Counted from the first letter of the stretch, positions 1 to 9,840 are shown. The stretch: DNA of 35,758 bases from Chara braunii (GCA_003427395.1 BFEA01000311.1:299232-334989), one strand, 5' to 3'. Numbers and translations are program-made. Notes: a model not told the origin generated them from the letters alone.

Positions 1-27
1 GGGGGGGGGGGGTTATTGGCTTTTTTT

Positions 28-133
28 CTAGTCTACCAGAGTGGCCCGGGACCACTTGTCCGGCTGGGCCAAAAAAAAAAAAAATGGTAAAGAATTTCGA
101 TGTGACCCTGAGGCAAAAGTTCTTCGGTTTTAT
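28..133 (-). repeat. Family A element, 5'-truncated copy (A1)
   Basis: It begins CTAGTCTACCAGAGTGGCC, the family A terminus, then an A-tract at 71-84, then the shared core reversed (ATTTCGATGTGACCCTGAGG near 96). The opposite terminus is missing, because sequence after 133 no longer matches other copies. The first 12 bases of the window are a G homopolymer and may be a contig-edge artefact. Confidence 0.7.
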
Positions 134-438
134 GGAGGTTAATCATGACTTTGGAATTTTGGGCGATTGTTTTGTAGATAGATCTAGGAATTGGTTGGTG
201 TTGGATGATAGTTCCGTAGTCAGACTTAGGAATCTGAGGATTGTATTTTGACTGCGGCCGGGATGGGATTGGCCGGGAGTGCCTCACCCAGCCTGCAATG
301 CTGCAGTGCAGAGGTAAGGGACGCCGGACCCGGTTTTCGGCAATAATAAATGATTCCTTTATATATATATATAAAATTAAAAAAAAAAAGTTCTTCGTTT
401 TTTTTTTTTTTTGTTGTCGCGACCTCTCCTGCGGCCAT
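134..438. other. No gene seen; contains one side of a dispersed repeat pair
   Basis: No coding signal. Bases 250-292 resemble 6017-6060 (TGCGG, GATGGG, TGCCTC, CCCAGCC in the same order and spacing), so this is one copy of an unnamed short GC-rich repeat. AT and T tracts fill 358-415. Confidence 0.35.
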
Positions 439-1116
439 GTCCCACTAGCAGTGTTGAGCTACCTCAACGCTGAGCATTCAATCACATGTGACAGGGCGCG
501 ACCTCGAAGATGCTAGATGTCCCTGCGAATCCAACGGTGGATTCAAGGAAAGAAAATTTAATTTCCTTTTCTTGTTTTTCATTATTATTGGAAACCAGAA
601 TAAAATGCCTTTTTCTCAAATAGAACGCCCCCCACCTGAGCGCCCTTCCGTTGAGCTAGCTCTCGTTTTTTTCTCTTGGTAGCCAGCTCAACAACGACTG
701 ATTTCTCACGGAACAACAACTTTTATTGACATTGACATAATAAGCCTGGCTTCTGAAGTATCATAGTACCGTACCGTCCGAGGCCGGATTCTGCCAACGG
801 AGCAACGAGGGGGTCGTCCAGCCAACGGGTAGTACTTTCACATGAGTTGTTGAATTTGGCCGTGTTTAGGGGATAGGTGCATTCAAGAGGAAGTTATTTT
901 GCTCACACAGTCCTGTTTTCCTGATTGTGACCCTCCTGCGTTGTCATGTGTGCGTGAATTGTGCGTGAATTCGGGCACCAGGCGTGAGGAGAAAAGCGAA
1001 AAAAAAATGATAAAAAAGAACATCGGGACATTAAAAAATAGCTTTCTTCATTTCTAATGAATTAACGCTTGAAAAGCTGTCACACCGTTGAGCTAGCTCA
1101 ACGGTGCAAGTGGGAC
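439..1116. mobile_element. TIR element, 678 bp, CCCACTAGC type (E1)
   Basis: The left end GTCCCACTAGCAGTGTTGAG (439-458, continuing CTACCTCAACG) is the inverted partner of the right end, which reads GTCCCACTTGCACCGTTGAG on the other strand (1116 down to 1097, continuing CTAGCTCAACGG). The terminal repeats run about 33 bp with a few mismatches. The right TIR contains a perfect 24-bp palindrome at 1083-1106. Further TTGAGCTAGCTC copies lie at 651-662, with AGCTCAACAAC at 685. No transposase is seen and I could not find a target duplication. A 147-bp foldback at 4704-4850 starts with the same CCCACTAGC. Confidence 0.6.
1083..1106. repeat. Perfect 24-bp palindrome
   Basis: The left half is CACCGTTGAGCT and the right half its exact reverse complement. 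It forms the inner part of the right TIR of the 439-1116 element; the left TIR carries an imperfect version (TTGAGCTACCTCAA). Confidence 0.85.
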
Positions 1117-1118
1117 TT

Positions 1119-1192
1119 GGCCCCTGGTCCTTGCACGGCCGGGCCACCCAGGAAAATAGGGTGACCCGGGTGGCCTGGCTGGTAGCTTTTGG
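1119..1192 (+). repeat. Family A right-half fragment (A6)
   Basis: GGTCCTTGCACGGCCGGGCC, an AAAATAGGGTGACCCGGG segment and the end GGCCTGGCTGGTAGC match the right terminus of the full copies at 14051-14340 and 6822-7113. The left half and core are absent, and it starts almost at the end of the E1 element. Confidence 0.7.
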
Positions 1193-1320
1193 CTTTTCCC
1201 CCCTTTTTGTATGATTGTGTGACGTTTACAGACTGACTATCCTACCTATTTTTCAGCATTCAAGCGTATTATAATGTATTTATTACTTTATTTAGAGCTT
1301 GTAAGGCCAGGCTGATCAGT

Positions 1321-1833
1321 TTAAACCACCCCTCCCCCCGGCAGTCTAAAGTCGATTTTCCGGGGAGTTAGGGCCGTGAACGGCGCGGGGTCGGCGACCA
1401 CAACGAAAAAAAAAAAAAAAAACTAAAAAAAAGAACCCTTAAAAAAAGGCATTTGAAGTTGAGATAAAGTCGGCGCGCGGTTTCCAATTCAGGAGCTTGT
1501 TTTTAGGAAAGAGACGCTGCACTTTTGTTTTTCTTTTATTCTTTTTGTGGGCAAAAAAAAACAAAAAAAGCCACACGGTGAACCTTGCAGCACAACATGG
1601 AAATATACACCACAATCATTTCCGCTTTCCATGCATGTCAGGGGCAGTGGAGTGAGGCACAAAATGCGGTGGTACCTGCAGTTTCGTTTTCGTTTTCTTT
1701 TTGCAGAGTTAAAAAAAAAAAAACAAGAACGAAGTGAGGCCCACCCTGTACTACCGGTTGGCCGAAGGTGAATTACTAATATCGGCCTACCGGTCCCCCT
1801 GACTTTTCAACGTCAGGGGGGCTGGTGGTTTAA
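1321..1833. mobile_element. TTAA-bounded TIR element, 513 bp (T1)
   Basis: Left end TTAAACCACCCCTCCCCCCG; the right end on the other strand is TTAAACCACCAGCCCCCCTG. TTAA is at both edges (1321-1324, 1830-1833), as in piggyBac-type insertions. Inside are inverted segments ACCGGTTGGCCGA/TCGGCCTACCGGT and a hairpin CCCCCTGAC/GTCAGGGGG with an 8-nt loop (1795-1820). It is longer than the other TTAA elements here and has no transposase. Confidence 0.6.
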
Positions 1834-1881
1834 TTTCTGATCTATGGTTCATCGGACCACATGATATTAATTGTTTTTTAT

Positions 1882-2140
1882 TCAGGGTACGAAGTGAGTC
1901 TCATGGGTTAGCTTGCTTACTCGACCCTGTAAGAAAAAAAAGATTAAAAAAATAAATAATAATAGTAAATTTTATTTTTTTATTTAATTTGGCAGTGAAT
2001 TCGATCCAACTGAGGCAAACGTTGTTCAGTTTACTTTTCTTGAGTTTTATCTTTCTGGAGTTTTTGTTTTTTTTGTTTTTCACAGGTACCTTGCCTGGCC
2101 TGGCCGCAAGGTGACCCCGACATCCTGGTTGGTAACACAG
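1882..2140 (-). repeat. Family A element, diverged (A7)
   Basis: The left edge (CAGGGTACGAAGTGAGTC) aligns loosely with the A terminus. The reversed core is clear at about 1985-2040 (GAGGCAAACGTTGTTCAGTT). The right edge GGTGACCCCGACATCCTGGT then TGGTAACAC matches the A right terminus. Target duplications are not recognisable, so this is probably old. Confidence 0.6.
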
Positions 2141-2609
2141 TTATAAGCACAAATATACTTAATAATTTAACAATGTTTAAGGCAGATCTTGGGAGAAAGC
2201 CCCTGAGGAATGCCAGGTACCCTTCCTGACCGAAACGTGGACCGAACGATGATCGAACACCGACCGAACCACTGACCGCTGACCGGAATGTGGCGTCGGG
2301 CAATTTGTGCGTTTCAAGTATAGTGCATGCCGAACCACGGTAGTCAGAGTGTGGCCAGGGCCGAACGACCGAACCCGAATGCCCGAATGTTCGGGCCCCC
2401 CTGTAGACGCGTTCGGAACATTCCGCCCTATAGACACGTTCAGTCGTTCGGGCCAAACGCGGACCCAAAAAAAAAACAATAAGAAACCAAATCCAAAACA
2501 ACTGAAAACATTATGTGTTATGCATAAACATAACCTGAACAACATTTGCTTCCGCATTACATCCAAAATTTTTACCAAATTTGAAATAAAATTAAAAAAC
2601 GAAAAACAA

Positions 2610-2986
2610 CTAGGGAGATATCCCGGGTGCCCGGGTCCCGATGTCGCGCTCTAGGCGATCGGGTGACTGGCCGGGCACGCCCCCCGGGCATGGCCTCGGG
2701 CAGCCCCACCGAAAAAAATAAATGAATAAATTTAAAAAATCAAGAAATCTAGAATTGCAATACGAACAACTTTTGGCGGAAGGGTCACCTCATAACTCCT
2801 CACGGAACTAAAGATAAAAAAAAAAAAAAAAAAAATCACAGTAAGGCACCCCTCTTTAAACCTCTTTAGCCCCTTTAAAATTCATTTGAAAGGGTATTTA
2901 CCCTTTCTCCCCCTTGACAGCCGACATTAAAAAAAAAAAAAAAAAACGGATTTGGGCTCCTCTCGGAGAACGTGAAAAAAAAAACC

Positions 2987-3057
<71 letters not shown>

Positions 3058-3132
3058 CATGGTCGGGTATCCTAGGCGTCACGCCCAGGTGGCCGCCCGG
3101 TCCAAACAGGCCGGTCATAAAAATCTTCCTAG
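2610..3132. mobile_element. CTAGG-TIR element inserted in B1 (G1)
   Basis: Left end CTAGGGAGATATCCCGGG; the right end on the other strand is CTAGGAAGATTTTTATGACC. It is flanked by an 8-bp target duplication with one difference, AAAAACAA (2602-2609) and GAAAACAA (3133-3140). A weak match to the shared core (AACAACTTTTGGCGGAAGGG) is at 2767. It contains A-tracts and a 66-nt T-tract. The CTAGG end and the core suggest a relative of family A. Confidence 0.6.
2990..3055. repeat. Poly(T), 66 nt
   Basis: Uninterrupted T run inside the CTAGG element; frames here that encode poly-lysine or poly-phenylalanine are artefacts. The length may be an assembly estimate. Confidence 0.95.
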
Positions 3133-3577
3133 GAAAACAAACAATAATAGTCAGTGCGTGGGCGGGCACGTTTTAAACGCTGCCATCTTTGCCCCAAAAA
3201 TTTATAGATGTGTATCTCACATGATACAATACTCTTTAAAAAACGTTCATAAAATAATAAAATTATTTATGCTCTGAAATAAAGTGAAAACAAAAAGTAA
3301 GAAGAAAAAATAAACAATATTCTGAGTGGGTGAGCACGTTTTGATACCGCCATCTTTGAAGAGTTTTCATTTTTTATTGGCTTAGCAAAATGCCTTCAAC
3401 TTTTTTTTAACTTCAAAATTTATACGAATGTACCTTACATCATAAAAAACACACAAAACAAATCATAAAAAAAGAATAATGTTTAGGCCCCGGAATATTT
3501 TTTGGAGGGGGCCGAACCCCTTTAGGTCTGAACCCCAAACGGGACCCCGAACACCCGAACGTATGGAGGTCGGCCCA

Positions 3578-4075
3578 GGGTTTTGAGTATATGCATTCTG
3601 GTAACCATGTGGAAAAACTATGTCAGAACTGATTTTTTTTTTTTAATTAATACAACCTAGGAAACGGGTTTGACGTCCCTTACAAAAGTTGCACGACTCT
3701 ACTTGGTGAGGAAGGCATTACCGGCCAGGCTCCACTTGGAAAATGTATTGCTTGTTCATTCGAAGCGTGTACAATCGCCCTTTTTTTTTTTTTTTTTTTT
3801 TCTTCACGATCATCCTATGTCTTTCTTTCTTTTAATAATATTTTTATTTATTAAAAGAAGGTTAACAACAATTATATTTTTCATCACCATTCACCACTTC
3901 GGGAGACCCTTCACCACTTCAGGATTCAACCTTCCTAAACAGGTGGTTTCCATGGTGTTCGGATCCTTCACTACTTTAGGACCGTTCAAGATTTTCAGAC
4001 TGCCTAAACTCTCACTTCGTAATTTTCATTGTCGAAGTTTCAACTACTCGTTAACCATTTGTAAAAATGAAGGGA
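3578..4075. other. No gene or named repeat recognised
   Basis: AT-rich, with T-tracts at 3632-3643 and 3780-3801. Bases 3890-3930 carry a small direct repeat (CACCACTTCGGGAG / CACCACTTCAGGAT). The plus-strand open frame of 141 codons (3670-4095) runs through the T-tract and resembles no family I know. Confidence 0.4.
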
Positions 4076-4425
4076 AAATTGTCGAAATGCCCTGAAGGTT
4101 TGGGTACTTAATCAGACACCCCTAGAAGGCATAGTTATGCGAAATGCGCCTTATGGCAGAAGTGAAACTTTGCGAAATACCTCACTCCCCAAGTAGACCT
4201 GCAAACTTTTGCATATACGCTTACCGGACCTTGGACAACTTGCTTTTATGCCCCAACATTTCAGTTCGTTGGACCCTGCAGATCGCAAAAAAAAAACAGG
4301 GGTCCCTGCAGCCTAGGGCCAGGGCAAAGGATAAAGTTGTCAATGCACGGGATGTGAGCACATGCGAAAGTTGGGGCATTTCAGCCTACCCCTGGTGTTT
4401 TTAGTAGGGGCGGATGCAAAAGTTT
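4076..4425 (+). repeat. AGGGGTATTTCG-type repeat (H1)
   Basis: About 350 bp dominated by phrases such as CGAAATGCCC, GCGAAATACCTCA and GGGGCATTTCAGC. It is homologous to the reverse strand of 9062-9395: both contain a TACCGGACC block, a CCCTGCAGCC block and AAAGTTG/AATTGCC AATG in the same order. Noncoding; the class is unknown. Confidence 0.6.
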
Positions 4426-4493
4426 GGACACACCAATTCGACTTTCTAGATTTTTTTTAGAGGAAACTACGTGAGAGTCACAGAAATGAAGCG

Positions 4494-4604
4494 CTATGGG
4501 TCAAAATACAGTTTCGAATTATATTTCGGGTAATGTATACAACCGAACTTTCTGCCCAGGTAGGGTGCCAAAGTGCAATTGCAAACTGTATTTTGCCCTA
4601 TGCG
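4494..4604. repeat. Inverted repeat, about 21-bp arms
   Basis: CTATGGGTCAAAATACAGTTT (4494-4514) faces GCAAACTGTATTTTGCCCTA (4581-4600) with an inner spacer of about 67 nt and few mismatches. Probably a small foldback element. Confidence 0.6.
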
Positions 4605-4703
4605 ACAATTATAACTTGTTTTTGTGACTCTATTAAAGTTACCCCCATTTGTTGAAGTACTTTGCCACGTGTAAAGTGTTTTGACTGTCATCAAGAGCGA
4701 GAT

Positions 4704-4850
4704 CCCACTAGCAAAGAGAATAGGATTAACCTCCTGAATCTGGGCGTGTTTTAAGTGGGGATATAGAAAAGCAACTCAGTCTTGATTTTTTGCACCTTTT
4801 CACAAACACGCCCAGATCTAGTCGTTCAATTAAATCCTTTTTGCTAGTGG
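4704..4850. mobile_element. Foldback element, CCCACTAGC end (E2)
   Basis: CCACTAGCAAA with AGGATT (4705-4726) faces AATCCTTTTTGCTAGTGG (4833-4850). Nested inside, ATCTGGGCGTGTTTT (4738-4752) faces AAACACGCCCAGAT (4804-4817). Total 147 bp with arms of nearly 50 bp, imperfect. No coding content and no clear target duplication. Confidence 0.6.
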
Positions 4851-4967
4851 AACCTCAACCCTGTTCTTTCCTACCAACCACTCCCTATATTTGTGTACTT
4901 TTAGTTTTTTTTTTTTCTTCTCAAAACCGCCTGTACTTTCTAAAGGCGTGCCCGTTAACAAACCACA

Positions 4968-5052
4968 ATGTTAGGAAATGTACTGGCTACTGCAGAAATG
5001 CCAAAATTATTCTAACTAAGAACGTTTCTACTCTATTTGTCTTTCCACGGCA
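4968..5052 (+). repeat. Dispersed repeat, copy 1 (pair with 7864-7946)
   Basis: TTAGGAAATGTACTGGCTAC and TTTCTACTCTATTTGTCTTT here correspond to TTAGGAAACGTACGGGCCAC and TTTCTACTCTATTGTTTTTC at 7866-7942, same order and spacing. About 83 bp, diverged, no coding content. Confidence 0.55.
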
Positions 5053-5482
5053 TGCCATGCCGAAAAATTGAACACCTTTTTGTTTTTTCAGACAACAATT
5101 TTTTTTTTTTAAATTAGGGTCCAGTGCTCGAGGCACGACCACGAAACAAATAGTTTCATAAATTAAAGGACCGCAAAACCCCCATTCCTACTTCATGAGG
5201 TGGAGCCCCCCCCCCCAACTGTAGCCAGGTCATGAATTTACGTACAAATTATGTGCGTCTTAGTAAGCGCGCTAGGAATTTTGTTCGGCAGTTGGAAATT
5301 TTGGAATTTGGCGTGACCATACCCAGTAAAAAAACAAAAAAAACAAGAATTTTGAATTTGGTTGACTCTGTAGTAACAAATCTTAAACAACAAGAAAGGA
5401 AGAGCTAACAACTATCACTATACAGTGGAGTGACCTTTAACAAAGAAAAGTGGCTCTCTAAAAGAGGACGACTTTAGCAACC

Positions 5483-5822
5483 TGTGTAACACTCCATACG
5501 ACGTATGGGGGTTTTATCGTACAGTCGTACATACGGCCGTATGAACGGCCGTACGGCCGTACGTACAGCCTCGTACGAAAAAAGAATAAAAAAAAAAAAC
5601 TTTTTTTTTTTTTATCTCAAATTTGGTAATGAATTTTAATAAGACTCTGAGGCAAAAGTGTTTCAGTTTATTTTTCTGCATAACATATTTTTTTTTCAGA
5701 TTTTTTTGATTTGTTTTGTTTTTGCTTTTTTTCGTACGTACGGCCCGTACGACCACATGAGCCCGTACGTACGGTTGTACGTACGTACATACGGCCCGTA
5801 TTCGTACAGGGTTATACACAGC
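5483..5822 (-). mobile_element. Family D element, CGTACG arms, 8-bp TSD
   Basis: 340 bp flanked by an exact 8-bp target duplication TAGCAACC (5475-5482 and 5823-5830). Ends are TGTGTAAC-like. Both arms (5495-5577, 5733-5815) consist of CGTACGTACGG/ACGGCCGTAC motifs, which are self-complementary. Between them lies the shared core, reversed, at about 5612-5690 (CTCAAATTTGGTAATGAATT, GACTCTGAGGCAAAAGTGTT, TGCATAACATA). No transposase; a hAT-type MITE by duplication length. Confidence 0.75.
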
Positions 5823-6016
5823 TAGCAACCGAAAAATTGTATGATACAATAGGATAAAAATAGGCTCTATTAGTCAAATTTGCTGCGGGGGAGTTGATAT
5901 TTCAGTTAGAGACCTTGTTTGTGGAATTGCGAGTGTGAATGGCAGCAACACCGAACAGGTTTAAAATCCTTTCTTTTCATATTTTGTTAGACCTTTCTTT
6001 CTTAAGTGCTTCATTG

Positions 6017-6060
6017 CCTGCGGTTGGCGATGGGCTAAGTTGGACATGCCTCGCCCAGCC
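6017..6060 (+). repeat. Short dispersed repeat (pair with 250-292)
   Basis: CCTGCGGTTGGCGATGGGCT then TGCCTCGCCCAGCC, similar to 250-292. Only two copies seen. Confidence 0.35.
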
Positions 6061-6328
6061 CCACATGCCCGTGCGCCGGAGCTGTTTTTCGATCTCCAAA
6101 CAATGGTCATTGTGTTATTATTAATTGAAAAAAAAATAAAAAATTAGAGGAGGAAACTGAAAATTTGAAGCTAGAAAAGACCATCGAGGACTCAGGGCCC
6201 CGTTTGAGTTGTTTTCACCCCTTCCTAATGACACCGCCGTATTGTTTTCACTTTTCTGCTCCAGCCACACTTAATTTCAAGTGCGATTTTGTCCCAACCG
6301 CTTTTGCTTTCATGTGTGATTTTGCCTC

Positions 6329-6375
6329 AGCCGCACTTGGTTTCAAGTGCGCATCCTTGAAACTCAAGTGCGGCT
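6329..6375. repeat. Hairpin, 19/20-bp arms
   Basis: AGCCGCACTTGGTTTCAAG (6329-6347) pairs with CTTGAAACTCAAGTGCGGCT (6356-6375), an 8-nt loop and one bulge. Surrounding bases carry degenerate TTTCAAGTGCG units (6268-6350 and 6540-6590). Confidence 0.75.
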
Positions 6376-6391
6376 GGGGAAAAGTCACGGA

Positions 6392-6441
6392 CTTGAAATC
6401 AAGGTACCTCCTCCCCGATCGAGGTACCTTGAGTTCAAGTG
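6392..6441. repeat. Hairpin, 20-bp arms, 19/20 paired
   Basis: ACTTGAAATCAAGGTACCTC (6392-6411) pairs with GAGGTACCTTGAGTTCAAGT (6422-6441) over a 10-nt loop. It lies 16 bp after the preceding hairpin and shares its CAAGT motif, so both probably belong to one CAAGTG-rich foldback repeat. Confidence 0.75.
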
Positions 6442-6821
6442 CCAGCGGATACCGCCAAGCACTTCAAATAGTTTTTTTTTTTTTTTTTTTTTCCAGCAGA
6501 TGATCCTGGTCTATGATTGGTCAACAAGTCGTGGGTTTCAGTTTCAAGTGCATTGCATCTTGTTCAAGGGTTTCTACAAGTGCATGTGAAACCAGAAATG
6601 TAGTTAGTGTAAAACTGTAAATTAATCACAATTTCTCGTCTAGGGACTGTCTAGATGAATCGAATATCGGATACGAGATTGACTGTAGTGGGCCGTTTGT
6701 AAATAAGAAAGAGACCCGATAAAGTCTAGTATTTTCAAGTGATGTCAAAAGAGGGCCTTTGACTCAACCTTGTGGTTCATGTTTGCTGCAAAAAGGAAAG
6801 GAAAGTGAAATGCCCAGCGAC

Positions 6822-7113
6822 CTAGGCTACCAAACAGGCCGTCCGGGTCACCCTATTTTCCCTTCCGGCCCAGTCGTGCAAGGACTAGGAAAGGTCCCCG
6901 CCAACATAAGTAAATAAATAAATAAATCCAAAAAATCTGAAAACAAACTATGTTATGCAGAAAACTAAACTGAACAACGTTTGCCTCAGGGTTACATCGA
7001 AATTCTTTAGCAAATTTCAAATAAAATTTTTAATTAAAAAATATTTATTTTATTATTATTATTATTTTTTGGTCAGGCCGGGCAAGTGGATCCGGGCCAC
7101 TCTGATAGCCTAG
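6822..7113 (+). mobile_element. Family A element, best complete copy (A2)
   Basis: 292 bp. Left TIR CTAGGCTACCAAACAGGCC; right TIR on the other strand CTAGGCTATCAGAGTGGCC. Target duplication CCAGCGAC (6814-6821) / CCAGCAAC (7114-7121), one difference in 8. The shared core occupies about 6945-7030 (AACTGAACAACGTTTGCCTC, GGTTACATCGAAATTCTTTA). It is A-rich in the middle, with no open frame. hAT-type MITE by duplication length. Confidence 0.8.
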
Positions 7114-7304
7114 CCAGCAACTATTTTGAATGACACTCAACGTCTTGTATCGGAAGCACACCCTTATAGGCGTGGAACAATATGAAATTATCTATGTGGA
7201 ATGTCTTTTTAGTTTTTTTTAATAAAAGGGCGAAGGTCTTGAAATATGTATACAAGTGACTGGTCCCTAGGGTGATGTCGCACTAACAAACTCGGAGCAT
7301 TGAA

Positions 7305-7477
7305 TTAAACCGCAAGTATACGGCCTCAACCTTGCAGAAAGTTTTTGTTGCCACAAGCAAAACTCGGAGGGGCTGCGCGGTGTGGGGCGCCGTTGAAAAA
7401 CAAATCCGCGGCCTCCGAAGTGGTGCGGGTTTTGTGTTGACACCTGCGGGCCGATGTGTGGTGTACATGTGCTTTAA
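7305..7477 (-). mobile_element. TTAA-bounded element, 173 bp (T2)
   Basis: TTAA at both edges. On the minus strand it starts TTAAAGCACATGTACACC and ends with CTTGCGGTTTAA. It is strongly similar along its whole length to 32089-32264: both carry ACCCGCACCACTTCGGAGGC, GAGTTTTGCTTGTGG and TTCTGCAAGG in order. The 101-codon minus-strand open frame that crosses it is therefore repeat, not a gene. Confidence 0.75.
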
Positions 7478-8252
7478 GCGCTGAAATCTGGATGGGATGT
7501 ATGCAAGGATGCAGACTCGAAAAGCAAATAAAATAGCAGCGTTCTGCACCGCTCCAAGAAGAAGTCCAGATTCAAGAGTCGAATGCAAACCCCTCTTGCC
7601 TAGTGGGACCTCGCCCCACCTAACTAAAGGCCATTGTTATTGATATTATTAATTTATTTAAATTATTTTATATTACACATCATGATTTTTTTTTTTTTTG
7701 TCCCTCAAAATTCAAAGCTCATTTTTTGACTCCTATTATCACATGTATCCATGGTTCAGTAGTTTATAGGTCCGTACATCTGGGCCAAAAGTCGTCCTCG
7801 GTGCAAGCACAGATTGAAACCGGTGACCTCGGGCTCAAACCACAGGACTTCCTAAAATCACGACTTTAGGAAACGTACGGGCCACTGCAGGAGCACCCAG
7901 ATTCATCCAACTACACATTTCTACTCTATTGTTTTTCCACGAACAATAGTTGGGTCATATACTGGTGGTTCAAAAGCCATGTGTTGTAACCCCTACATCC
8001 AGGACACGGTGTTTTGAAAGTGGAACCATATTGGTAGTGATATCCACCCTACCCCTGCAAGGTTGTAGTGTCCAACCAGACACACACCACATACAACACC
8101 ACAAGGACGATGACGTAGCAATTCTCGCACACTTTGCTCTAGTAAGCAAGTAACCCCGTCACTGGTATTGCCCGCGGGTTCACGAGAGTCTCCACCATAG
8201 TTTATAGTGCATGTCGTACAGTCTCTGAATAGTCTTGTCTATAGTTCATGCC

Positions 8253-8283
<31 letters not shown>

Positions 8284-9061
8284 ACGTCGTATAATGGTGG
8301 GAGTTGATGTCTTTGGTGATGCTAAATATGGTTGGAGATCTAAATTCCACTTCGGATCGAGAGGAGGTGGGTGGGATTTCGGTCCTTGTATGTGCAGTTT
8401 GGGGGGGGATGTGGATACCGTCCATGCTGCGTGGGTGGCAGGGTGGGTTTGTGGGGTTGGGCAACAATTTATTTTATTTTATTTTATTTATTATGAAACA
8501 GTTTAAATATTATACAAGCCGGGAAACAGGGACAACGACAATTTTGGGCGAACATTGAGTTTGACGACAACTATTCTCGAAGTTTTGGAATTTTTTTTGT
8601 GTCTGTGGTCTACTAAAGAAAAAATTATTCTAGGAAAGTAAAAATGAAAAATTATAGGATATTTTTGGGTTCCTAGCTTGGAATTCAGCGAGTATGTGAT
8701 CTGGTAGGATTCCCTTCGATTTTATTTTTATCTTCTAACTGGGTAATCCCGTTGGTTGATTTTTCTGCTGGAAATTTTTAGTGTTATAATTTTTTTTTGC
8801 TATGTTTGGCATTTTAGGGATTGCTTAGTTAGGAGTTGGCTAGGGTTAGCTTTCCTTCAGTATTTCTCTATGTGTTTTTTATAGCTAGGTGTTTTGCTGG
8901 AATTTTTGGGGATAGTTTTTAGGTTTTTATCTTTCTTAGGGGGAGGGGATCCGCCTGAGGAAGTAGAGTCGGAGGCCTTGCGGCCCCAGAATATGCTACC
9001 CTTTCCTGTATTTTTTGCGTTATTTTTGCCTTGGGTACTGGGCCCCAGTAACAAAAAGGAA
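7478..9061. other. No gene seen
   Basis: Contains the second copy of the 4968-5052 repeat (7864-7946), a 28-nt A-tract at 8254-8281, and T/G-rich low-complexity DNA from 8570 onward. The frames present are short and compositionally skewed. The 7599-7620 phrase (CTAGTGGGACCTCGCCCCAC) resembles a CCCACTAGC-type end. Confidence 0.4.
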
Positions 9062-9395
9062 AAATTGTTGAAATACCCCAAAACGTTTGGGTATTTTGTC
9101 AAATACCCCTAACACACAGGGGTATGTTGAAATACCTCAAACTTATGTATCTGCCCCCGCCCCACTCATTGGCAATTTTGTCATATGCCCTGCCATGGGC
9201 TGCAGGGGCCAGTGCATTTCTTTTGCCAGAAAGATGGGGTCGTTTATACAAGTTTCCCAGGGTCCGGTAGGGGTATATGCAATTCACGAGGAGGGTAATT
9301 TCACAAAGTCTCACTACTGTCATAGGATTTTTTCGACATACCCAACATTTTAGGGATATAACTTTCAAGGGCATTCAAACACTTTTCCCTAATAA
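9062..9395 (-). repeat. AGGGGTATTTCG-type repeat (H2)
   Basis: Homologous on the minus strand to 4076-4425. The plus strand starts with two small hairpins, AATACCCCAAAACGTTTGGG then TATTT (9073-9097) and ATACCCCTAACACACAGGGG then TAT (9103-9126). Noncoding. Confidence 0.6.
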
Positions 9396-9519
9396 AGAAA
9401 CCTTTTCGGGCAGAAGAAGAAAAAAAAAGAGTTAAGGTCTCTAAAGATTATCTAGAATAAATCCAGTGTCTCGACCAAAAGGGAAAAGAACAGAAAGAAG
9501 AAGGGAAAATTTTATTTTT

Positions 9520-9840
9520 GAAATGCCCCTCCAACTTTCGTTTATTTGTGGTACGCCCCTTTAACGACCGACTTACCGTCCCCCTCTAACAATGATTGAA
9601 GTTCCCAGAAAAACCTTGGCCTTGTTTGGGCCCGAAATATGTTTTGTATGCCCCTGCCGACATCGGTTTCAATTTCCAGTATGCCCTGGTAGATCCCCTC
9701 CCAGAGCCAGGGGAACGGTCGTGACCACAGGGGCATGCTGGAAAGTTGCACCCCTCACTGATAGGGGCCTGCAAGAAACTTGAAAGACCCCAGTGGCAAG
9801 ACAGGGTAAATCAGACATAGGAGGGGCATACTGCAAAGAA
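9520..9840. repeat. AGGGGCATAC-type repeat, diverged (H3)
   Basis: Repeated phrases GAAATGCCCCTCCAACTTTC, GGTACGCCCCTTTAACG, GTATGCCCCTG and AGGAGGGGCATACTGCAAAG resemble H1 and H2 in style. Full-length homology is not obvious. Frames on both strands are short and overlap, as expected of noncoding DNA. Confidence 0.45.

Larger units (their letters stand above)
2340..3577 (+). mobile_element. Family B composite element (B1), interrupted
   Basis: The left part is rich in CGAACG and GTTCGGG motifs and ends TTCGGGCCAAACGCGGACCC before an A-tract, as in B2. The shared core follows at about 2518-2590. After the inserted element at 2610-3132 the body resumes with two diverged copies of a unit marked GGGYGRGCACGTTTT and CGCCATCTTTG (3157, 3331). 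It then ends with GGGACCCCGAACACCCGAAC near 3541. The same order (core, two units, CGAACG arm) occurs at 22893-23595. The outer left boundary is approximate and no clean target duplication was found. Confidence 0.6.

Noticed and set aside
1-12. Poly(G) at the window start as a biological feature
   Set aside because: More likely an assembly or sequencing artefact at a contig edge, like the G-tract at 22832-22849.
1795-1820. Hairpin CCCCCTGAC/GTCAGGGGG as a transcription terminator
   Set aside because: No coding region or U-tract fits it, the sequence is eukaryotic, and it lies inside a TTAA element.
2875-3277. Plus- and minus-strand frames across the 66-nt T-tract
   Set aside because: They are poly-Phe and poly-Lys runs through a homopolymer.
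7283-7588. 101-codon minus-strand frame as a gene
   Set aside because: Most of it lies in a TTAA-bounded element with a homologous copy at 32089-32264, in which the frame is not kept.
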